Shown: positions 34,263 to 42,852 of the stretch, one piece after another | Numbering within the stretch: the first letter of the stretch is position 1 | Layout: every line of letters begins with the position of its first letter | Assembly: GCA_033763575.1 (NCBI GenBank) | Contig: JANRKF010000006.1 | Coordinates: 1-64,000 of the forward strand | From: JANRKF01 sp033763575 | Lineage (GTDB): Bacteria > Pseudomonadota > Alphaproteobacteria > Rickettsiales > SXRF01 | Direction: 5' to 3' | Length of the DNA: 64,000 bases | Notes under the pieces: model-generated | What the model saw: only the letters and a program-made list of their open reading frames with translations | Databases searched by the model: none | Told to the model about the DNA's origin: nothing | Position numbers and translations under genes: made by a program

Positions 34263-34757
34263 ATGGCCGCTGCCAACGCTTCTCTTTCTGCCGAAAACTC
34301 TTTGTCAGAGCTGATTTCCAGGGCCTCTGCCCGCAAGAACCCTGCCTGCGGTTATGTGGGTGAATTGCTGCCGGCCGAGGTGTTCGCCTATCTGGTGCAG
34401 CAGGGCGGATTGCTGGTGGATGTGCGCACCCTGCCGGAATGGCAATTCGTCGGCCTGCCGGAGCTTTCCGGCTGTAAGGGCCAGTTAGCAGCGATTTCGT
34501 GGAAAATCTATCCGGAGATGGCGGAAAACCCGCATTTCGCCGCGCAGCTGGCGGAAACCGGCATTGCCAAAGAGTCGCCGATCTTTTTCATGTGCCGCGG
34601 CGGCGGGCGCTCATCCGCTGCGGCCAACGCCATGGCGGCGGCCGGTTACAGCTGCTGTTTCAATGTGGCGACCGGTTTTGAAGGTGAGGTGGATGCAGAA
34701 GGCCATCGCGGCCGCAAGAGCGGCTGGCAGGGAACGGGGTTGCCATGGAAACATTGA
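34263..34757 (+). CDS. Rhodanese-like domain protein
   Basis: The 164-residue protein has one rhodanese domain: GGLLVDVRTLPEWQFVGLPEL, then PIFFMCRGGGRSSAAANAMAAAGY with the active-site Cys in FMCRGGGRS, and a C-terminal GWQGTGLPWKH. Rhodaneses transfer sulfur; the partner is unknown. The gene overlaps dnaA by 13 bases, so expression may be linked to dnaA. Confidence 0.88.
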   Translation: MAAANASLSAENSLSELISRASARKNPACGYVGELLPAEVFAYLVQQGGLLVDVRTLPEWQFVGLPELSGCKGQLAAISWKIYPEMAENPHFAAQLAETGIAKESPIFFMCRGGGRSSAAANAMAAAGYSCCFNVATGFEGEVDAEGHRGRKSGWQGTGLPWKH

Positions 34758-36157
34758 TGGAAGCGCCAGAGACCCAAACGATGGACGACGTGCTGGCCGC
34801 GACCTGGAAGCGTATCAGTGCGAGCCTCCACGCCCAGTTCGGCGATGCGATTTACCGCAGCTGGCTGAAGCCGCTGCAATTTGTCGGCGCTCGCGATCAC
34901 CATGTGCAGCTTGCCGTGCCGACGCGGTTCATGCGTGAATGGATCAACACCCACTACATCAACGCCATCACCGAATTATGGAGCGTGGAGCCGAGCGCGG
35001 AAGGCTATGCGCTGGACATCATCATCGCTTCGCCCGCAACGGCCGCGACGGCGGAACCGCAGGAAAAAAACGTCATCGTCCATCCGTCATGGTCGAATAA
35101 CGAAACGCCGGAACCCGATAACAATTTTGGCGCGCCGCTCGATCCTCGCTATACGTTTGAAAATTTTGTCGTAGGCAAGCCGAACGAACTGGCCCATGCA
35201 GCCGCCCGCCGCGTAGCCGAATCGGCGCAGGTGGTGCAGGGTTGCAATCCGCTGTTTCTCTATGGTGGTGTCGGGCTTGGCAAGACCCATCTGATGCACG
35301 CAATCGCCTGGCATATCCGCACGCATTCGCCGAACCGCAAGGTGATTTACCTCTCGGCGGAAAAATTCATGTACCAGTTCGTGAAGGCGCTGCGCTTCAA
35401 GGAATCTTTCGCGTTCAAGGAGCAGTTCCGCTCGGTGGACGTGCTGATGATCGACGACGTGCAGTTCATCAGCGGCAAGGATTCGACGCAGGAAGAATTT
35501 TTTCACACCTTCAATGCGCTGATCGACCAGAACAAGCAGCTCGTCATCTCCGGCGACCGCTCGCCGTCCGATCTCGAGGGCATCGAGGAGCGCGTGCGCT
35601 CGCGCCTAGGCTGGGGTCTGGTCGCGGACATTCACACCACCAGCTATGAGCTGCGCCTCGGCATCCTGCAATCGAAAGCGGCGAACATGCCGCATGTGCA
35701 GATTCCCGATAAGGTCATTGAATTTCTTGCGCACAAAATCACCTCGAATGTGCGCGAGCTGGAAGGTGGCTTAAACCGCGTGGTCGCGCATGCGACGCTG
35801 GTGGGCCGCCCGATCACCATGGAAACGGTGCAGGAGGTGCTGCATGATTTGCTGCGCGCCAATGACCGCCGCATCACGGTCGAGGACATCCAGAAACAGG
35901 TGGCGCAGCATTATAACATCAAGGTTTCCGACATGCATTCTGCGCGGCGCTCGCGCTCGGTGGCGCGGCCCCGTCAGGTGGCCATGTATCTTTCCAAAAA
36001 ATTCACCACCAAGAGCCTGCCCGATATTGGCCGCCGCTTCGGCGGCAAGGACCACACCACGGTCATGCATGCCGTGAAAAAAGTTGAAGAACTGATTGCG
36101 GCGGATGCGGAATTCTGCTCAGATGTGGAATTATTATCGCGGATGTTACAGAATTAA
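34745..36157 (+). CDS. dnaA: Chromosomal replication initiator DnaA
   Basis: DnaA opens the origin. The 470-residue protein has domain I (WKRISASLHAQFGDAIYRSWLKPL), a variable linker, and the AAA+ domain from about residue 135. That domain carries the Walker A motif LYGGVGLGKTHL and the Walker B motif VDVLMIDDVQFI. Domain IV has VARPRQVAMYLSKKFTTKSLPDIGRRFGGKDHTTVMHA. The start overlaps the rhodanese gene. dnaN follows after 21 bases. Confidence 0.98.
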   Translation: METLMEAPETQTMDDVLAATWKRISASLHAQFGDAIYRSWLKPLQFVGARDHHVQLAVPTRFMREWINTHYINAITELWSVEPSAEGYALDIIIASPATAATAEPQEKNVIVHPSWSNNETPEPDNNFGAPLDPRYTFENFVVGKPNELAHAAARRVAESAQVVQGCNPLFLYGGVGLGKTHLMHAIAWHIRTHSPNRKVIYLSAEKFMYQFVKALRFKESFAFKEQFRSVDVLMIDDVQFISGKDSTQEEFFHTFNALIDQNKQLVISGDRSPSDLEGIEERVRSRLGWGLVADIHTTSYELRLGILQSKAANMPHVQIPDKVIEFLAHKITSNVRELEGGLNRVVAHATLVGRPITMETVQEVLHDLLRANDRRITVEDIQKQVAQHYNIKVSDMHSARRSRSVARPRQVAMYLSKKFTTKSLPDIGRRFGGKDHTTVMHAVKKVEELIAADAEFCSDVELLSRMLQN

Positions 36158-36178
36158 GAGATAGTTGCGGAGTCAGTT

Positions 36179-37348
36179 ATGAGTGCTATAGTCGCTGCCA
36201 AGGAATCACCCACTGCTTCGGAAAACCCTATGAAATTTGTCATTGAACGGGCACATCTGCTGAAGGCGCTCGGCCACGTGCAGTCGGTGGTCGAAAAACG
36301 CGGCACCATCGCGGTGCTGGCCAACGTCAAGATCGACGCGCAGGGCGAGAATATCTCCTTCACCGCCACCGATATGGACATTGCGATTGTCGAAAAAGTG
36401 CCCGGCAATATCGCCCGCAACGGCATCACCACCATTCCTGCCCACATGCTGTATGAAATCGTCCGCAAGCTGCCGGATGGCGCGCAGATCGAAATCACCG
36501 AAAGCGATGATGGCGGCAAGGTGAGCCTCCGTTCCGGTGGCTCGCGCTTTTCGCTGGCCTGCCTGCCGGTGGAGGATTTCCCGGTGATGGCGGAAGGCGA
36601 CCTGGAATACAGCTTCAGCCTGAAAGCGGCGGAATGCAAGGCGCTGATCGACAAGCCAAGCTTCGCCATGAGCAACGAGGAAACACGCTATTACCTGAAC
36701 GGGATTTATTTTCACACGGCGGGTAATGGCGCGGATAAGACGCTGCGTGCGGTTGCCACCGACGGTCACCGCCTGGCCCGTATCGAAGTGGCGATGCCTG
36801 CGGGCGCAAGCGGCATGCCGGGGGTGATCGTGCCGCGCAAAGTAATTTACGAACTCAAAAAACTCCTCGCCGAAAGCGAGTCGGATGTGAATATTTCGCT
36901 CTCCGACAGCAAGATCCGTTTTGTGGTCGGCAGCGCGGTGATCGTATCGAAGCTCATCGATGGCAATTTCCCGGATTATGAGCGGGTGATTCCTTCCGGC
37001 AACGATAAAATCCTTGAGGTCGACCGCAAGCTGTTCGCGCAGGCGGTGGATCGCGTGTCGGTGATTTCCTCGGAAAAAACGCGTTCGGTGAAGCTTTCGG
37101 CGGAAAGCGGAAAATTGACGCTCACCGCCAGCAGCGCTGAGCACGGCGCGGCGACCGAGGAGCTGGATGCCACCTATTCCGCCGCTCCCATCGAGATCGG
37201 TTTCAACGCGCGCTATTTGCTTGAAATGCTGACCAACATCGAAGGTGATACCGCGCAATTTTTGCTGAATGACGGCGCGTCGCCCGCGCTGGTGCGCGAT
37301 AGCTCGGATGTATCTGCCCTTTACGTCATCATGCCGATGCGGGTGTGA
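36179..37348 (+). CDS. dnaN: DNA polymerase III sliding clamp (beta)
   Basis: The 389-residue clamp begins, after a 17-residue extension, with MKFVIERAHLLKALGHVQSVVEKR and has the three clamp repeats, ending in SALYVIMPMRV. It tethers polymerase III to DNA. ATG 36179 has GGAG 8 bases upstream and is chosen for that; ATG 36230 matches the usual family start but has a weaker ribosome site, so the extension is uncertain. Confidence 0.96.
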   Translation: MSAIVAAKESPTASENPMKFVIERAHLLKALGHVQSVVEKRGTIAVLANVKIDAQGENISFTATDMDIAIVEKVPGNIARNGITTIPAHMLYEIVRKLPDGAQIEITESDDGGKVSLRSGGSRFSLACLPVEDFPVMAEGDLEYSFSLKAAECKALIDKPSFAMSNEETRYYLNGIYFHTAGNGADKTLRAVATDGHRLARIEVAMPAGASGMPGVIVPRKVIYELKKLLAESESDVNISLSDSKIRFVVGSAVIVSKLIDGNFPDYERVIPSGNDKILEVDRKLFAQAVDRVSVISSEKTRSVKLSAESGKLTLTASSAEHGAATEELDATYSAAPIEIGFNARYLLEMLTNIEGDTAQFLLNDGASPALVRDSSDVSALYVIMPMRV

Positions 37349-37352
37349 CCCC

Positions 37353-37469
37353 TTCGTTTATTATGGTCAGTTTCGTTGTTATCCGCGTGCTCGAATCCTC
37401 ACGTAGCCTTGCTACGCTCCGGTCCTGCGCGCGCGGCTGCCTTGAAACTGGCTCATACTAATAAACGAA
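37353..37469. repeat. Palindromic element filling the dnaN-recF gap
   Basis: Outer arms TTCGTTTATTA (37353-37363) and TAATAAACGAA (37459-37469) are a perfect 11-base inverted repeat. Inside, CAGTTTC and GAAACTG repeat the symmetry, and GTAGCCTTGCTAC forms a central hairpin. The element ends on the base before the recF ATG. Confidence 0.85.
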
Positions 37470-38591
37470 ATGCAGCTTAATATATCCTCCCTTTCCCTCC
37501 ACCATTTCCGCAATTACGAGGCAGCGCGGCTTTCGGTAACGCCTGCGCCGGTGGTGCTGTTCGGCCATAACGGTGCGGGAAAAACCAACCTGCTCGAAGC
37601 GCTTTCGCTTTTGGTGCCGGGCCGGGGTTTGCGGCGGGCGAAGCTTGGTGATTTGAAACAGGCTAGCTGCGCCGATCCGTGGGCGGTGGTAGCCTATGCG
37701 AACGGCCTGCAGGGCGAGGTGATGATTGCCACCGGGCGCGATATGGAAAATACCAGCGACATTGAAAAACGGGCGCTCAAGATCGATGGCAAGCCGGCCA
37801 AATCCCAGGCCGATCTCACCCGCCATATGAGCATGCTGTGGCTCACCCCGCAGATGGAGCAGATTTTTCTGGAGAGCACGTCCGAGGCGCGGAAATTCCT
37901 CGACCGCCTGGTCTATAGTTTTGCGGCCGAGCATGCGACCCATGTGAATGCGTATGAGCAGGCGATGCGCGAGCGAAACCGGCTGCTGGCACTTGGAAAC
38001 GCCGATTCCTCATGGCTTTCGGCGCTGGAAAATACCATGGCGGAAAAGGCGGCGGCGATTGCGGCGGCACGGCTTTCCACCGTGCAGCATATCAACCATG
38101 CCGTGCAAGGCTCAACGCTTTCTTTTCCCAAGCCGCAACTGGCGGTGCGCGGGCTGGTGGAGGATGCGCTGGCCGAGGGAAAATCGGCGCTCGAAGCCGA
38201 AAACCACTTCCGCGATGCGCTTTGCGGCGGCAGGAACCGCGATGCGGCGGCGGGGCGCACGCTCGCTGGCCCGCACCGTTCGGAACTGCTGGTAACGCAC
38301 CGTGAGCGCGGGGTCCTTGCGCATTTATGCTCCACCGGCGAGCAGAAGGCGCTCATTTTATCGATTATTCTGGCGCAGAGCCGCGCTGGCTCTATGTGGA
38401 ACGGGGTGGTGCCGGTGATTTTGCTCGATGAGGTGGTCGCCCATCTCGACCCGGCGAGAAGGCTTGAATTATTTGCAGAAATCTGCGATAGTAAAGCCCA
38501 GGTCTGGATGACCGGAACCGACCGCTCACTCTTTTCCGGCATCGAATCGGCGGCACAGTTTTTTGAAGTAAGAAATGGAACGATTGTATGA
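37470..38591 (+). CDS. recF: DNA replication and repair protein RecF
   Basis: RecF is an SMC-like ATPase that helps load RecA at gaps. The 373-residue protein has Walker A VLFGHNGAGKTNLLEALSLL, the signature region LCSTGEQKALILSIILAQ and Walker B VVPVILLDEVVAHLDPARR. The gap to dnaN is taken up by a palindromic element, so no normal Shine-Dalgarno is seen. The stop overlaps the next small gene by 4 bases. Confidence 0.95.
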   Translation: MQLNISSLSLHHFRNYEAARLSVTPAPVVLFGHNGAGKTNLLEALSLLVPGRGLRRAKLGDLKQASCADPWAVVAYANGLQGEVMIATGRDMENTSDIEKRALKIDGKPAKSQADLTRHMSMLWLTPQMEQIFLESTSEARKFLDRLVYSFAAEHATHVNAYEQAMRERNRLLALGNADSSWLSALENTMAEKAAAIAAARLSTVQHINHAVQGSTLSFPKPQLAVRGLVEDALAEGKSALEAENHFRDALCGGRNRDAAAGRTLAGPHRSELLVTHRERGVLAHLCSTGEQKALILSIILAQSRAGSMWNGVVPVILLDEVVAHLDPARRLELFAEICDSKAQVWMTGTDRSLFSGIESAAQFFEVRNGTIV

Positions 38592-39028
38592 GTGAAGGTA
38601 AAGAAAAAACACCGCTGGAAATTGCACAGAAGCTTGCTAAGAATGTTCTGCAGCCAAATGTTCGACGCCAGTCGGATTTCTTGCCGGAAGGGTTTGATTC
38701 TGGGAAGGCAGCGGAAGCAGTGCATGCTATGTTCATGCAATTTGTCGAACGTCGAGCCTGTAACCTTTTGCCTGCGGGCGAGCTGTATATCCTCATGTTA
38801 ACCCCAGATAATCCAGCCTATACGCGCAATCTATCTTTTCCTTATAAAGGTGAATTATCGGAGGCAAACGTAGCAGACCTGAAATACGCGCTACTATTAA
38901 TGGCAACGCCTGAACTCATTCCTGATGCGCCACCGCCAGAACCGGGTAATCCGGGTGATGTGACCGGCGCGGCCAAAGCATATCCCATAAATACGGGTGC
39001 GTCCACCAGCCTGGACGGCAGCGCATAA
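38588..39028 (+). CDS. Hypothetical protein between recF and gyrB
   Basis: The 146-residue soluble protein has a Lys/Gln-rich helix at the start, a middle helix (EAVHAMFMQFVERRACNLL) and a Pro/Gly-rich tail (DAPPPEPGNPGDVTGAAK). I do not recognise it. The ATGA overlap with recF suggests coupled translation, unusual company for a DNA-replication operon. Its codon use is less biased than that of recF and gyrB. Confidence 0.6.
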   Translation: MSEGKEKTPLEIAQKLAKNVLQPNVRRQSDFLPEGFDSGKAAEAVHAMFMQFVERRACNLLPAGELYILMLTPDNPAYTRNLSFPYKGELSEANVADLKYALLLMATPELIPDAPPPEPGNPGDVTGAAKAYPINTGASTSLDGSA

Positions 39029-39124
39029 CAACCCAAATTTACCCGCAAAAAACAGCGTATAACGCTTGAATAAGCCTTGTTCTTCTGCCAGATTGCAGTG
39101 GTTGATTATCCCCATGGAAAGCAC

Positions 39125-41533
39125 ATGACACAAGCAATGAAAAAAGATCAAGCAGCAGAAGATTACAGCGCCGATTCAATCAAGGTGTTAAAAGGCCTTG
39201 AAGCGGTGCGAAAACGCCCCGGCATGTATATCGGCGATACCGATGACGGCTCCGGTTTGCATCATATGATTTATGAAGTCGTCGACAACGCGATCGACGA
39301 ATCGCTCGCCGGGCATTGCGACCTGGTGACGGTGTCGCTGAACGCCGACGGTTCCTGTTCGGTGACGGATAACGGCCGCGGCATTCCGGTGGATATGCAC
39401 GAAGGCGAGGGCCGCAGCGCGGCGGAAGTCATCATGACCGAGCTGCATGCGGGCGGCAAGTTCGACCAGAATTCCTACAAGGTTTCCGGCGGGCTGCACG
39501 GCGTGGGCGTGTCGGTGGTGAATGCGCTTTCGGTGTGGCTCAAGCTCACCATCTGGCGCAACCAGAAGGAATATGCGGTCGAGTTCGCGCATGGCGACAC
39601 GGTTAAACCCCTCACCGTGGTGGGCGATGCGCCGGGTAAAAAAGGCACGAGTGTCACTTTCCTGCCCAGCACGGAGACATTTACCAAGGTGGAGTTTGAT
39701 TTCCATACGGTGGAAAACCGCCTGCGCGAGCTGGCGTTCCTCAATTCGGGGGTGCGCATTCGCCTGACGGATTATCGCAGCGATCCGGAAAACATGGTGG
39801 AATTTTATTACGAGGGCGGCACGGCAGCCTATGTGGAGTATCTCGACAAGGGCAAGACGGCGCTGCATCCGAGTGTTGTGCTCGCCGGAGAGCGTGATGG
39901 GATTTCGGTGGAAATCGCCATGCAGTGGAACGATTCCTATCATGAAAACGTGCTCTGCTTCACCAACAACATCCGCCAGCGCGACGGCGGAACGCACCTG
40001 ATCGGCTACCGCGCCGCGCTTACCCGCGCCATCAATAAATATTACGAAGATTCCGGCATGGCGAAAAAAGAAAAAGTCGCCATCACCGGCGATGATGCAC
40101 GCGAAGGCCTCACCTGTATCGTCTCGGTCAAGGTGCCGGATCCAAAATTTTCGTCGCAGACCAAAGATAAGCTCGTGTCGTCGGAAGTGCGCCCGGTGGT
40201 GGAATCGGTGGCGTATGACAAGCTCGCGCAGTGGATGGAAGAAAATCCGGCGCAGGCGAAAACCGTGATCGGGAAAATCTGTGAGGCGGCGATTGCCCGT
40301 GAAGCGGCCCGTAAAGCCCGCGAGCTGACGCGGCGGAAATCGGCGCTCGATATTTCGTCGCTCCCCGGAAAGCTGGCCGATTGCCAGGAGCGCGACCCGG
40401 CGAAATCCGAACTCTTCATCGTCGAGGGTGACTCGGCAGGCGGGTCGGCGAAGCAGGGCCGCAGCCGGAACTTCCAGGCGATATTGCCGCTTAAGGGTAA
40501 AATCCTGAACGTCGAGCGTGCGCGTTTCGATAAGATGCTGTCTTCGCAGGAGGTCGGCACGCTGATCACCGCGATCGGCACCGGCATCGGGCGCGAGGAA
40601 TTCAACATCGAAAAAACCCGCTACCATAAAATCATTATCATGACCGACGCCGACGTGGACGGGTCGCACATCCGCACGCTGCTGCTCACCTTCTTCTTCC
40701 GGCAGATGCGCGAGCTGATCGATAAAGGCTATCTCTATATCGCCCAGCCGCCGCTCTATAAAATGCGTCGCGGCAGCCATGATGTGTATCTGAAAGATGA
40801 TGCGGCGCTCGAAGCGCACCTGCTGCAGTCAAGCCTCGAAGAAGCCACCCTCACGCTGGATGGCGGTAAAATCCTCTCCGGCGATGAGTTAAAGCGCGTG
40901 CTGGAACAGGCGGCGAAACTCACCTTGTCGATGCAGGTGCTGGCGAAGCGCCTGCCGTTGCAGCTGGTGGAAGCCGCAGCGCTCGCGCATGTGTTCGACG
41001 GGCAAAAAGGCAGCGAGCAGAAAGCCAAATTCTGGCAGATGGCGATTGCTAAAATCGCTGGTGAGCAGGCGGGTTGGAGTTGCACGTTTGAAGGCAGTGT
41101 GTTTCGATTGCACCGCACGGTGCGCAGTGTTGAAGAAACGCATCTGCTCGATGAAAAATTCCTGCTCTCGAAAGAAGCGCATGACGTGGCGGCGAAGCTC
41201 GCCTTCATCGATGAATATTTTGCGGATCCTTCGATGCTCTCGCGCAAGCAAAGCTCGCAGCAGGTGACCACGCCTTCGGAACTTTACCTCACCATGATGG
41301 ACTGGGCGCGCAAAGGCTCATCCATCCAGCGCTTCAAAGGCCTGGGCGAGATGAATCCGGAGCAGTTATGGGATACGACGCTCAATCCCGAAACCCGCCG
41401 CCTGCTTCAGGTGAAGATCGAAGACGATGCCGAAACCGAATCGATTTTCTCGACGCTGATGGGCGACATTGTTGAGCCGCGCCGTGATTTCATCGTCACC
41501 AACGCGCTGGCTGTTGAAAATCTAGATATTTAA
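39125..41533 (+). CDS. gyrB: DNA gyrase subunit B
   Basis: GyrB is the ATPase subunit that drives negative supercoiling. The 802-residue protein has LEAVRKRPGMYIGDT, the GHKL ATP site (EVVDNAIDESLAGH, GRGIPVDMH, GGLHGVGVSVVNALS), the TOPRIM motifs VEGDSAGGSAKQGR and DADVDGSHIRTLLLTF, and the C-terminal QRFKGLGEMNPEQLW. I chose ATG 39125, where homologues start; the frame is open upstream to 39077. It ends 4 bases into the stop region of the ferredoxin gene on the other strand. Confidence 0.97.
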   Translation: MTQAMKKDQAAEDYSADSIKVLKGLEAVRKRPGMYIGDTDDGSGLHHMIYEVVDNAIDESLAGHCDLVTVSLNADGSCSVTDNGRGIPVDMHEGEGRSAAEVIMTELHAGGKFDQNSYKVSGGLHGVGVSVVNALSVWLKLTIWRNQKEYAVEFAHGDTVKPLTVVGDAPGKKGTSVTFLPSTETFTKVEFDFHTVENRLRELAFLNSGVRIRLTDYRSDPENMVEFYYEGGTAAYVEYLDKGKTALHPSVVLAGERDGISVEIAMQWNDSYHENVLCFTNNIRQRDGGTHLIGYRAALTRAINKYYEDSGMAKKEKVAITGDDAREGLTCIVSVKVPDPKFSSQTKDKLVSSEVRPVVESVAYDKLAQWMEENPAQAKTVIGKICEAAIAREAARKARELTRRKSALDISSLPGKLADCQERDPAKSELFIVEGDSAGGSAKQGRSRNFQAILPLKGKILNVERARFDKMLSSQEVGTLITAIGTGIGREEFNIEKTRYHKIIIMTDADVDGSHIRTLLLTFFFRQMRELIDKGYLYIAQPPLYKMRRGSHDVYLKDDAALEAHLLQSSLEEATLTLDGGKILSGDELKRVLEQAAKLTLSMQVLAKRLPLQLVEAAALAHVFDGQKGSEQKAKFWQMAIAKIAGEQAGWSCTFEGSVFRLHRTVRSVEETHLLDEKFLLSKEAHDVAAKLAFIDEYFADPSMLSRKQSSQQVTTPSELYLTMMDWARKGSSIQRFKGLGEMNPEQLWDTTLNPETRRLLQVKIEDDAETESIFSTLMGDIVEPRRDFIVTNALAVENLDI

Positions 41534-41838
41534 TCCGGAAGCCGCAGGGCTTCGACTGCCTTGCCGCCGATAATATGTTCGCGCAGGATGGTGTCGATAT
41601 CCTCGCGTGTTTTCGGCGCATACCATACCCCTTCCGGGTATATGACGATGCAGGGGCCAAGCTCGCAGCGGTCGAGGCAGCCCGATTGGTTCACGCGTGC
41701 TTTCGGCACGCCCATCTCTTTTAGCCGCAATTTCATGTAATCGCGCAACACTTCCGCCTCTTTTTCGGCGCAGCATCCGCGTGTGTGGCCCGGCTCGCGC
41801 CGGTTATTGCAGCAGAAGATATGATGCGTAAAGAACAT
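41530..41838 (-). CDS. Thioredoxin-like [2Fe-2S] ferredoxin
   Basis: The 102-residue protein has the cluster cysteines in HHIFCCNN...RGCC and SGCLDRCELGPCIVIYPEGVWY, typical of thioredoxin-fold [2Fe-2S] ferredoxins. Its electron partner is unknown. ATG 41838 is the family-like start (FFTHHIFCC); the frame is open upstream into repeat DNA. It converges on gyrB with a 4-base overlap. Confidence 0.88.
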   Translation of the reverse strand: MFFTHHIFCCNNRREPGHTRGCCAEKEAEVLRDYMKLRLKEMGVPKARVNQSGCLDRCELGPCIVIYPEGVWYAPKTREDIDTILREHIIGGKAVEALRLPD

Positions 41839-41857
41839 CGGATTTTCCTTTCTTACT

Positions 41858-41948
41858 GTCATGGTCGCGCTTGACGCGACCATCCATCGCAAGTGCCGTG
41901 GGCACAATTAAATTTTAGATGGATCCTCGGATCAAGTCCGAGGATGGC
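41858..41948. repeat. Two-hairpin repeat element upstream of the ferredoxin gene
   Basis: Hairpin one pairs ATGGTCGCG with CGCGACCAT, hairpin two pairs ATCCTCGGA with TCCGAGGAT, each 9 bases with 5-base loops. CATCCAT after the first and AGATGGAT before the second mirror each other. The layout is like the ubiE element (two facing hairpins around a spacer). Confidence 0.85.
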
Positions 41949-41950
41949 AG

Positions 41951-42238
41951 CTACCAGTTATAGAAATAGGTATAAAGCGCGTTGCTGGTGAAGTTGAGCA
42001 GGAGCATCAGGATGATCGGCGAGAGGTCGATGCCGCCGAGATCGGGCATATATTTCTGGATCGGGCGGAGCGCAGGCAGCACCAGCCGGTCGAGCGCAAC
42101 CATGATGCGCTGCACCAGCGGCTGGTAGCCGTTGATGATTTTGAAGGAAATCAATGTGGAGACCACGGCCCACACAATCACGCAGATGAGGTAGAGGTGA
42201 AGGACGCTGGCGAGCAGGTCGATAAAGGGATTGAGCAT
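41951..42238 (-). CDS. YggT family membrane protein
   Basis: The 95-residue protein has two YggT blocks of hydrophobic helix (LHLYLICVIVWAVVSTLISF and LSPIILMLLLNFTSNALYTYF) around the polar stretch INGYQPLVQRIMVALDRLVLPALRPIQKYMPDLGG. YggT proteins are small integral membrane proteins; roles in cell division or osmotic stress have been proposed in other bacteria. ATG 42238 fits the normal length; the open frame upstream is not supported. Confidence 0.85.
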   Translation of the reverse strand: MLNPFIDLLASVLHLYLICVIVWAVVSTLISFKIINGYQPLVQRIMVALDRLVLPALRPIQKYMPDLGGIDLSPIILMLLLNFTSNALYTYFYNW

Positions 42239-42265
42239 ATTTTTGTATTTCGCTAGAATGTGTTC

Positions 42266-42796
42266 ATGAAAGAAAATAAACCGCGTGTTAGTTTCACCGC
42301 CTGTATCGTCATAGTATGCCTCGTCGCTCTGCACAATAGCAAACGTTGGGCGCATCTGGTCACGCGGGAGGATGCAGAATTTTACAAAACATGCCTGACG
42401 CAGGCCGGGAAATATTCCCTCGTCGTCAGGCTGCTCTCGCCGTTTCCTGCGCTGGTCGCGTTGCTTGTCGAAAGTTTTTTTGCCAAGGGCATGGTGAAGC
42501 ATTATGCGCTCCGCAAGCTGGATATACGGCGATTGATCGAAGATGCGCGGGCGGATGGCGCCGAGCAGTGTGTGATATTGGGTGGCGGATTTGATATATG
42601 TGCGTACCGCATGGCAAGCAAACATAAAGATTTTAACGTGTTTGAAATAGATCGCCCGCTGATGCACTGGGTGCAGCTGCCAATAAGGGCGAGCGGGTCG
42701 TTTCCCTGGAGAATCAATCCGGGGAGTATGTTGTGTCGGCAAAGACACATTAAGAAGTCTTTGAAATCAAACATTACAAACTATCTACATTTTTAA
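42266..42796 (+). pseudogene. Truncated class I (LCM-type) SAM methyltransferase
   Basis: Residues up to about 130 match the N-terminal half of leucine carboxyl methyltransferase-like enzymes (the TIGR00027 type). They include a hydrophobic start, the helix YALRKLDIRRLIEDA, and the SAM motif CVILGGGFDICAYRMA followed by NVFEIDRP. After IDRP the sequence (LMHWVQLPIRASGSFPWRIN) no longer matches and stops at about 177 residues, while family members have about 280. No other frame downstream continues the domain. I read it as a 3'-deleted remnant. A GTG at 42260 is an alternative start. Confidence 0.65.
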
Positions 42797-42824
42797 TAAA
42801 ATTTTAAATAAATGTCATTAGCGT

Positions 42825-42847
42825 GACCTCGTAAGTAACCAGAGGTC
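42825..42847 (+). promoter_or_regulatory. Hairpin covering the Shine-Dalgarno site of the TonB receptor gene
   Basis: GACCTC (42825-42830) pairs with GAGGTC (42842-42847) across 11 bases. GAGG is the ribosome binding site, 7 bases before ATG 42853. Folding would hide it, so translation may be controlled. Confidence 0.5.
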
Positions 42848-42852
42848 TTGCT

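Noticed and set aside
39188..40819. Open frame of 543 codons antisense to gyrB
   Set aside because: Codon bias of a conserved gene leaves its antisense frame open; the translation is His/Arg/Phe-rich and low in family-like motifs, and gyrB is certain.
42673..42752. Frameshift that would restore the truncated methyltransferase
   Set aside because: The other two frames after IDRP stop quickly and do not resemble the missing domain, so a deletion explains it better than a single frameshift.
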